Below, piece after piece: positions 56,951-64,000 of a stretch of 64,000 bases of DNA (its first letter is position 1; every line of letters begins with the position of its first letter). The notes beneath the pieces are model-generated. The model did no database searches. It had not been told where the DNA came from and worked only from the letters and a program-made list of their open reading frames with translations. Made by a program: the position numbers and the translations under genes. The DNA lies in NCBI GenBank assembly GCA_958510875.1, contig OY294068.1, forward strand, positions 175,491,411 to 175,555,410. Direction: 5' to 3'. Source of the DNA: Endomychus coccineus. Taxonomy: Eukaryota; Arthropoda; Insecta; Coleoptera; Endomychidae.

Positions 56951-59900
56951 TCTTAAATATTAGTCCAAGCAATAGACAGAAATGCGATCTGAAATGGCGA
57001 ACATAACCTAAAAAATTGACAAAGTTGCAAAAAGTGGTTTTTCTTAAATAATTAAAAAACTATAGCTCCGATTGGAAAAAGTTGAATAAGAAAGTTTTAG
57101 GTATCGAATAGATCTATTGATTCATACCATAATAATTACCAATATCATCCATACTTTTCGAGTTATACTGAAAAAACCGTTAAAAATCGGGGTATCGAGA
57201 AGTCGTTAACTATTACGTTTCCATATGTATTGTTCCCTGTACATATAGCCCATGGCAAGCTAAGAGAGCACTTTTTTTTCCTAATTTGAAATATTGATTA
57301 TTTTTCAAAATATATCGATTTTTCGAAAAAAAGACGCTCTCATAACTTGGCTAGATCTTCTCAGGAAATGGTCCTGTAGTAACGATTTTGAGCTTATTTT
57401 CCTCATGAAAAGTTGTGCTATAATTTTATTGGAGAAACGTAGCGATTTTTTCGATTTTTAGGGTGAAAAAATGACTTTGAAAAAATTTCATCTTTTTACA
57501 ACATGTTTTTTTCAGATTAGTTTTACAATTTTAATCTTCGAAGAATGTCTTTTTGGCTGAAAAAATAATGCTAGAATTGAATTTCGTTTTCGGTTTCTTA
57601 TCTCCATTTTCATTTTATTCCATTGTGAAAAGTCTAATTACCAAAATAAGTTCCTCAATGTTCGGAAAACAGTTTCATCTACACTATATGAATTATGTTG
57701 AGGTAGCTCATTTCTACTTCATTTTGTATGCTCAATTCAAGCTTTCGAAGTAATAGGTAGAATAATAAACTGGAAGAGCACTAATATGATCATTACATTC
57801 CTCAATTGTAGTGCCTTACGGAAACATAATTTTTAATCTCATGAACCACTATTTGAAATACTTTCAGCGTAATCCTCAGCATAACAAATTTCACGTTTAC
57901 AACCTCCGGCAAGGCGCTTCAGGTTTTAGATCAAACATTATTCTATTTTATTTACTAAGCTTTCAAACAAATCCTATGAACGAAGTAAATAGCTTTTTAA
58001 AAGGTTTCGCAATAGGTGATCAACTCACTACTGAAAGTAAAATATGTAATTCCGGCTTTACAATTTCGGCGTATGAAAATAGAGAGAAACTGTTGAATTT
58101 GAATTCATGAATAGGATTTATATTTTGTTTCTGAGTAGTTGCCCGTTATGGTAATTGCACTACGTTTATTTCCAGGAGGTTTAAGGAGATTCAACTCACG
58201 TTTGGAATGGAATGAAAAACGAGAAGATAACCATAGTTGTTCAGATATAATGTGGCGACCCTGCCAGCTCTTTCATCAGTTATTGTATGGCGATCCTGAG
58301 CAGTCCATTCTCTGAAGAAAGCGTATCATATGGATAATTATTATGATAGGAAGGAAAACGCAATCGGCATTGGAAATGGATATGGAATTGAAGTGCGAAA
58401 AAGGAAACAAACACAGGTAAGTCAAAATACAAATTTTATATGGATTATATGCTGCCCTATGGGACGCAAGCGACCAAATGAAGAGAGCCAGCCCAGACGG
58501 TAAAATTTACCCAGGAACAACATGTTCGTTATTTACTTTAATTATGTATTATGTACTATTTCTTCCTAGTGCATAGTAATAATGCAGGATAGAACAGCAA
58601 GCAAATATGAGCCGCTGTGTATATTATATAGGGTTATGAGAAAGTATAATTTATTGATTCATTAATTCAGTAGATTACCGCAATCAGGTAAATTGCTGAA
58701 TACATTTTTTTTGATGTCACATTCATCGAGATTGAATAATATTCAATTAATTTGGTTACGTATTATTTTAACAGTTCAAATTGGATTTTAACTACGTTAT
58801 TGACAAAAATAATCAGGAAATAAGTACTTAATTGGAAGTGATAAAATTTTGCTAAGAGAAAAAAAAATCTGAAGGCATAATGATTATTATTATATACTCA
58901 ACCTAATTAATACATTTTAAAGTATTAGGTATTGATATATTAGTTCAAAAATATTACTAAGAATAACAATAACCAATTATAAAATGATTAGAAAATACAG
59001 TAGTTATATGTAATCAGACATATATTGATTAGAATTGGTTTAAAGAAGTATATTACTGCCAGAGAAAATTATCTCCGAAAATTATTGAGTGATAAAAGTT
59101 AGACCAACAACAATGTGTTCAACGTATGGTCATTCCAGGATGGAAACCAGCTATTATTATGAAATGTATAAAACATTGAGTATGCATAAGTTTTTATAAG
59201 ACGCAAATGCTTAGATATTTGATGAGGTTCAGAGAATTCATCATTGATGACCATGATTATTGTAATGTATATTATGATGAAGAACAATTTTGAATTGAAT
59301 TGATGTAGGATTAGCATAATGGTTACATATTATTTCGAAATGCGATTTGCGCACAACAAAATAACTTCAATCAATCACAACAATAATATAAAATGTGCAA
59401 CGAAGCATATTTCATTCATATTATAGTAACATAGTACCAATTGAATCAGTAAAGTAATTGCGAACGAATATTTCCTTCGATATTTCAATAACAATCCGGT
59501 GGTTATAGGAATGATCACCCAGGACGTCACGGGGCAATTGAAATATGTTACTAAGCAAAATCAATTGAATATATTCCATGGAGAAATTGAAGAAAGATCA
59601 AGAAGATGAATGTAGGCGGAGTATTAACAGGAGAAGCGAGAAATAATCGAGATTTAGTTCGAAAGAGGTTCGACAAAGATGTTATAATAGTTGAGAATAA
59701 GTGTAGCATTGACGTTAATCTGCAGATTCGATCAACAGATGGCTCAGGTATACTGTGGAGAAGTCTCACAGCAGTAAGGATGACAGATGCTGCAAAAGGC
59801 AGATCTACAAAGAATATTGCTGAATATGAACAGAAGTATGTTAGCGTCTATTGAGACTGAAGAATTAGGAAGATAGAAGGTCGCGAGAGACAGAGGTACA

Positions 59901-60624
59901 ACGCGAGAATTTAGTAAAGAAAGACATAAAGATGGTACAAAGATATTATATATTCCTATATGTATATAGAAGAATGAGTAATTTGGAAAAATCAGATAAC
60001 TTAATATAAAACAAGTAGATTTTGAATATAAATTGAGAACAACTTTAAAACTAAAGAGTATTCGGAAATCCCAAATTATAATAATGATATGTATGATCAT
60101 TAGATAAGCACAAAGTCTGTCGGATATATATAATATCAAATAGGTATTCCAAAGGAAAATCATATATTGAGATGAAAAATAAACCATAAGTTCATATTTT
60201 TTTTACCTTGCGGTGAAGGTGCGATATCCAGAGGAGATTCATCCAAAATTAAATAACTGACAATATCCTATTTTCTTATGTCGTAATAATGTTTAATGAA
60301 AATATAAACATACAACATATTTGTTATTTGAATTAACATAACAAATGATGTGTCGACAAAGTTCGGTCCGTGAGTGCATGACATGAATGTCAATGCTGGC
60401 AAGTAGATCAACCTTCGTCGAATTATTGAATTAACTATTATTAGAAAAGCAAGGCTTCTTCCTTGAGAATAGATATTTGAGTAAGAAGTAGTAAGAAGCA
60501 AGTTCAGTGAGTTCAGCTAGAATAGTAAGTTCTTAGGCAGTCTAAGTCACATTTCGTACCCAGTGTTGTGATTCCAACCATCTGCCCTCATGTATTAGTT
60601 CCATACGAAACTTCTAAACTGAAC
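56951..60624. other. No gene recognised in about 3.7 kb
   Basis: AT-rich. Open frames at 57,553-57,753, 57,811-58,110, 59,606-59,854 and 59,744-60,187 (minus) have no recognisable domain; the last is strongly hydrophobic and T-rich, as expected of chance frames in such DNA. Confidence 0.5.
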
Positions 60625-60895
60625 GGTGGATTCTTGTTACAACAAATTTTATACTTTAATGTTGACGATACAATTTCGATTATTCGTGGTTTTGTTCGTT
60701 TCGACGGCGTGGGCTTTTTGTTTGAAAATTGTGCGATATGGACGCTTGTGCTGTAATTATTTTTAATAAACCCTTTTTGACATAATAAGTCTTCTGATGA
60801 TGGTCGTGAGACCGAAACGTACGTAAAGACGAAAATTTAAAACAAAGTGTTAATGTGACCTATTTCCCGAAAATTTTTATATATAATTATTCTTA
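60625..60895 (+). repeat. Hammerhead-bearing dispersed repeat, copy 2
   Basis: Homologous by eye to 4100-4370; contains an intact hammerhead core. It ends near TGTGACCTATTTCCCG-A. No protein is encoded. Confidence 0.75.
60789..60830 (+). ncRNA. Hammerhead ribozyme, minimal form with very short helix III
   Basis: Helix I is GTCTT (60,789-60,793) paired with AAGAC (60,826-60,830). The core box CTGATGA is at 60,794-60,800, and helix II is GGTC-GTGA-GACC (60,802-60,813). The GAAA box (60,814-60,817) leads into helix III, ACG-TA-CGT, with A at 60,825 as the base before the cleavage point. All core positions are present. One extra U lies between the core box and helix II. Tiny helix III stems are known from hammerheads of Penelope-like elements and retrozymes, which are thought to act as dimers. 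Function in vivo is inference. Confidence 0.75.
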
Positions 60896-61177
60896 TTAAT
60901 AATTTTCTAATGTTAGCAATAAAGTTAATTATAATATTATTTTTATTATCTTTAATTAGTATAGACATTTATTTTTATTATTATCATTATCTTTTGATTG
61001 TTGTTTATTAAATATTTTATTGTTGTTCACTACGAGTTTCTTTGATTAAAACTAGCGTTCATCCCTTCTACTTTCCAGTATTTAAATCCATAAGTGTCTA
61101 GTGAAATAAAAAGAGTAAGTGTCAAAGATATTCTTCACGTTTGTTCTGGTTTATCAATGAAGTAAAGTTTCATAGAG

Positions 61178-61181
<4 letters not shown>
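60896..61181. other. No gene recognised
   Basis: AT-rich spacer between the hammerhead repeat and the dinucleotide tract. Confidence 0.5.
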
Positions 61182-61265
<84 letters not shown>

Positions 61266-61266
61266 C
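61182..61266. repeat. AT dinucleotide tract followed by GA repeats
   Basis: Thirty-four AT units (61,182-61,249) then GA repeats to 61,266. The flanks are CTC on the left and GAGAG on the right, so the whole tract is one long palindrome. Confidence 0.97.
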
Positions 61267-62092
61267 ATGTTACCCCCTAATTATAAATCGTAGATAACTA
61301 CAACAGTATCTCACCTCATGAGAATTTACTCTGTTATTATTGTACTACACAGATTTTTTTTGCAATTAGAGGGCGGAATAAAATAGTCTCATTGGCTCCG
61401 AATAATTTTATCGATTTTATATAGTTCATACTCGTATTAAAGACAATTTTATTAATGCCGATTCGGAAACATGGAATTTGTTTTTATAAGCGCTTCATAA
61501 AAACAAATTAGTGTTCTAGATGGATTTTATCCGGCGGTGCTTTGAAGCGAGCTTATTAGCTCCGGGAAGTTTACTATTTAAATTACATAGCCCTTTAAAG
61601 GAGTTCGTATAATGTTTGTCCCACCGTCGATCGAAAAACTTTCCTCATTGTAATGGTATACTCTTTTTCAACCATTAACTCTGCTTTTCTGTCTAGTAAA
61701 TTTGCGATATAGTAAAAAGTGAGTTGACAGTTATCCGCTATTTTACATCATATTCGACATCGCTATTCGTTATAAATTTTCACGTTTAATTAAATTCATA
61801 AGCAAATACTTCCGATACTGCAGGTGGAGTGTTAATTTCGAGGCACTTTACCCTCCGAATTCCTCAAATTTATCGCGGGAATAACTTGAAGGTTATAGTT
61901 CGGAACCCAGAGCAAACATTTTTGAAGTTTAAGCTCAAGCCATTTTATATTTTATTGATTTGAATAACATAGTAAAACAATCATAGAGACAGATCTATTG
62001 AAAATGTTAATATGTTGGCAAAATGTATTTTACTTAGTCCAATTAGGATCATATTCTGAAGATAAATAACAAATCCCTCATCCACTAAAAAT
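61267..62092. other. No gene recognised
   Basis: AT-rich DNA with short frames only, between the dinucleotide tract and the Penelope-like terminal repeat. Confidence 0.5.
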
Positions 62093-62146
62093 ACTCTTAA
62101 AGTACTCAGGAACTTTCGACTACCAAGTAGCCATCATCAGAGTAAA
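62093..62146 (-). ncRNA. Hammerhead-like motif downstream of the Penelope ORF
   Basis: On the minus strand CTGATGA (62,140-62,134) is followed by a U, helix II GGCTAC-TTG-GTAGTC with six pairs, GAAA, and AGT...ACT as a possible helix III. TACT before the core and AGTA after it could form helix I, but unpaired bases between helix III and helix I weaken the fit. A decayed relative is at 11,690-11,830. Confidence 0.5.
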
Positions 62147-62219
62147 CTAAATTATAAATCAAAATATGTCTGTTTTAACACAATTTGGGAATAATAATGC
62201 AAACAAGAGATAAATCGGA

Positions 62220-62960
62220 ATTTAATAACTTGCTTTCAGTTTAGACATCTCCATCCCTGCTAAATTACCCAGATATCTGTCCGTATCGTCTTCTAAAAGT
62301 CATGAGCTTTCTTGAGAAATGGTGTGATCTGTATTCAAAATATGTTTGGCTAATGCTGATTTTTCACTATTAATTTTCTTTTCATGGGCAAAATGATCTT
62401 TATTCCGAGTTAGAATGTTCCTTTCAGTTTGATCCACATAACACATAGTAAATCCCGGATTTGGAGAAGTTCGAAACTTTATAAGAAGTGTTGTCTTAAT
62501 TGTATTTGAGCTTGTTCCTACATCTATAAACTGTTTGTATTGTATATTTAGGAAAGAAATCATGGAATTTATTGTTTACTAAAGGATTCTAAGTGGAACT
62601 TTTGAATTTTATTGAAGTATCTGAAGATAAAAGCTCTATTTTGGTTAGTTGGTTGCATTCCAATTCCGTTTTTGATTTAGAAATTAAATTATTCATCAAA
62701 GAATAGTCGAAACCATTGTCCAAGGTTATTTGCTGAAATTTCTCAACATCGTTGTAATTTTCCTGGCTGAAGGAGACGTTTAGTATTCTATGAACAAGAA
62801 TATTAAAAGGAGCTATTTTATATTCAAATGGTGTAGCTGAATCCACCAAAGCATACCTTTTTGTTTGAGTGGCTCTTCTGTATATGTCAAAATCCGAACG
62901 ATTACCATCTTTTATAATGTTTCTATTCCGGTATTGAATTTCAGTGAATCAAATTGGCTA
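62220..62960 (-). pseudogene. Penelope-like element: RT C-terminus and GIY-YIG endonuclease, decayed
   Basis: From about 62,950 on the minus strand: FDIYRRATQTKRYALVDSAT, PFEYKIAPFNILVHRILNVS and FSQENYNDVEKF are the C-terminal RT and linker region of Penelope-like proteins. A stop near 62,590 is followed by the endonuclease part: IKFRTSPNPGFTMCYVDQTE, RNKDHFAHEKK and SALAKHILNTDHTISQ. The YVG glycine is changed to aspartate. A hammerhead-like motif follows about 80 bp further on, as in the terminal repeats of the family. The RT palm is missing, so this is a 5'-truncated, inactive copy. Confidence 0.82.
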
Positions 62961-62993
62961 TTAAGTATGTTCAAATAGTATATTACGTTACTA

Positions 62994-63041
62994 GTGTGGA
63001 AAGTGACCCATTTCACGAGTGTGAAATGGCACTTTCCACAC
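62994..63041. repeat. Near-perfect hairpin, 21-bp stem
   Basis: GTGTGGAAAGTG (62,994-63,005) pairs with CACTTTCCACAC (63,030-63,041), and CCATTTCAC (63,008-63,016) pairs with GTGAAATGG (63,021-63,029). There is a 2-nt bulge and a GAGT loop. It lies about 120 bp beyond the 3' end of the recombinase gene (minus strand). Confidence 0.9.
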
Positions 63042-63164
63042 AACTAATGTACACTTTTTTTCCGACGACCACAGATTAATGCATAATTGCAAAAAAATTA
63101 ATATATTTTCACTTTATTTTGAGAATTTCAGAATTTTACAAAGAAAAGTAATAATTGAACAAGA

Positions 63165-64000
63165 TTACTGCTTAGAATTGTAGAAATTAAAAGTAATATT
63201 ATTATTATTACAATTAGTAAATTGTAATGGACTTTGCAATGAGGAGTTAGACAGATTTCTCTCTGTTATTTGTACACTATGTACAGTAGTATACTCGATG
63301 TCAGTTTCTCGAAGAGGCGGAGTGACGGCTTTCGAAGTACTGCTGTTGGCACCCATAATTTTATTGGCAATATTTAACCTGTAAGTAACAGAATCGTCAA
63401 TATATTCTTCTGCGACTTTGGAAGATTTCCAACCCCCATGTCTTTTCAGAGAAGTTAGATCTCCTCCTGCATCTACTAATATAGTAACAGAAGAACGGCG
63501 AAATGAGTGCCCTGTGTATTTTTCAGGATCCTTTAGATTTAATAATTTAGCCACTACTCTAGGTATATTTCCAATTTTGTTAATGCCCACTACTTGTTTT
63601 GTGCATTTTTGGTCTCTATGATTAAGAAAAAAGCGTGTTTCGGTAGTTGGCGGTCTTAGATTGGCATATTTTTTATGTATGCTATAAAAGTTTCCAGTAA
63701 TAGTGAACTTGCGACAGCATTTATTTTTTTGTATTATTAATGTGAATGACAGCTGCAGTGCCCAAATCTTCAATGTTATTTATACATAACTGGGTAAGTT
63801 CTTGCTTGCGACATGCACCAGATATACCCATAACCAACACAACCTAAAAAAAACCATAATGAAATAAATGTATAGACTTTGTTTAAATACCGATGACTTA
63901 CCTTTGTAAGTGAATGAATCTCATCGGAACCTTTATTTATGAATTCACAAATTTCTTGTTGAGTAAAACTTTTAGCTTTTTTCGGTTTATATCCGTCACT
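63165..64000 (-). CDS. Tyrosine recombinase (Crypton-like), catalytic domain, one frameshift, continues past the window
   Basis: Exon a (64,000-63,902) reads PKKAKSFTQQEICEFINKGS and ends HSLTK at the donor GTAAG. After a 58-bp intron, exon b reads VVLVMGISGACRKQELTQLC with catalytic arginine I, then NNIEDLGTAAVIHI. A one-base change in an A-run near 63,727 breaks the frame. The next frame (63,773-63,165) has FYSIHKKYANLRPP, VVGINKIGNIPRVVAKLLNL, GHSFRRSSVTILVDAGGDL (the HxxR box), LKRHGGWKSSKVAEEYID (the H/W position and the tyrosine nucleophile), and a Ser/Asn-rich tail to a stop at 63,165. All catalytic residues of the R-HxxR-H/W-Y set are present. The family would recombine DNA through a covalent 3'-phosphotyrosine. 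Apart from the one frameshift this is the best copy in the window; the core-binding domain lies beyond 64,000. Confidence 0.85.
63844..63901 (-). other. 58-bp intron in the tyrosine recombinase gene
   Basis: The donor is AAG|GTAAGTCATC, and the acceptor is TTTTTTTTAG|GTTGTG. The intron lies between FINKGSDEIHSLTK and the arginine I box, the same place as the probable intron at 51,498-51,553. Confidence 0.85.

Noticed and set aside
59744..60187. 147-codon hydrophobic minus-strand frame, at first sight a membrane protein
   Set aside because: Hydrophobicity follows from T-rich codons in AT-rich DNA; no conserved motif or splice structure.
1..64000. tRNA and rRNA genes
   Set aside because: No cloverleaf with A and B boxes and no conserved rRNA word was seen by eye; a covariance scan would be needed to exclude them.

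Overview
The window looks like nuclear DNA from an insect, most probably a beetle; this is inference. It is AT-rich, has short GT-AG introns, shows no bacterial operon structure, and carries insect-type transposon families. I found no convincing intact host gene. Almost everything I could identify is a mobile element or its remains, often nested, so I read it as a transposable-element graveyard.

Layout. 1-6 kb: a tandem duplication, a fragment of a tyrosine recombinase, a short non-LTR reverse transcriptase (RT) fragment, an unassigned 152-codon ORF on the minus strand, and a repeat with a decayed hammerhead-ribozyme motif. 6.7-8.5 kb: a jockey-like non-LTR element ending in a TTAC tail. 9-14.6 kb: two copies of a second non-LTR family ('family A'). 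One is split by a 764-bp Tc1/mariner-type element with TA duplications, the other by about 1.25 kb of unclassified DNA. 16.8-19 kb: hAT and FLYWCH/MULE transposase remains abutting each other. 19.9-20.1 kb: a 25-bp motif repeated four times. 25.3-26.3 and 34.7-39.9 kb: an RNase H-bearing retroelement and two more family A copies, one reaching into the endonuclease domain. 28.8, 30.7 and 40.2-41.1 kb: large hairpin elements. 31.5-32.5 kb: two short genes facing each other, a THAP-like zinc finger and the first exon of what I believe is a SWIM/YqaJ-type protein, each preceded by the same 16-bp sequence. 42.2-43.9 kb: the best-preserved RT. 46.0-48.9 kb: another RT split by a hAT-type element with 8-bp target duplications. 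44.5-45.1, 49-53 and 63.2-64 kb: tyrosine recombinase copies with an associated repeat ('repeat C'). 54.4 and 62.2-63 kb: Penelope-like GIY-YIG/RT fragments.

Two themes stand out. First, there are four dispersed loci of a Crypton-like tyrosine recombinase, with a shared intron position in two of them, a recurrent companion repeat, and a 21-bp-stem hairpin next to the best copy. Second, there are five hammerhead-ribozyme-like motifs associated with Penelope-like sequence or related repeats. One of them (60,789-60,830) keeps all core nucleotides and all three helices.
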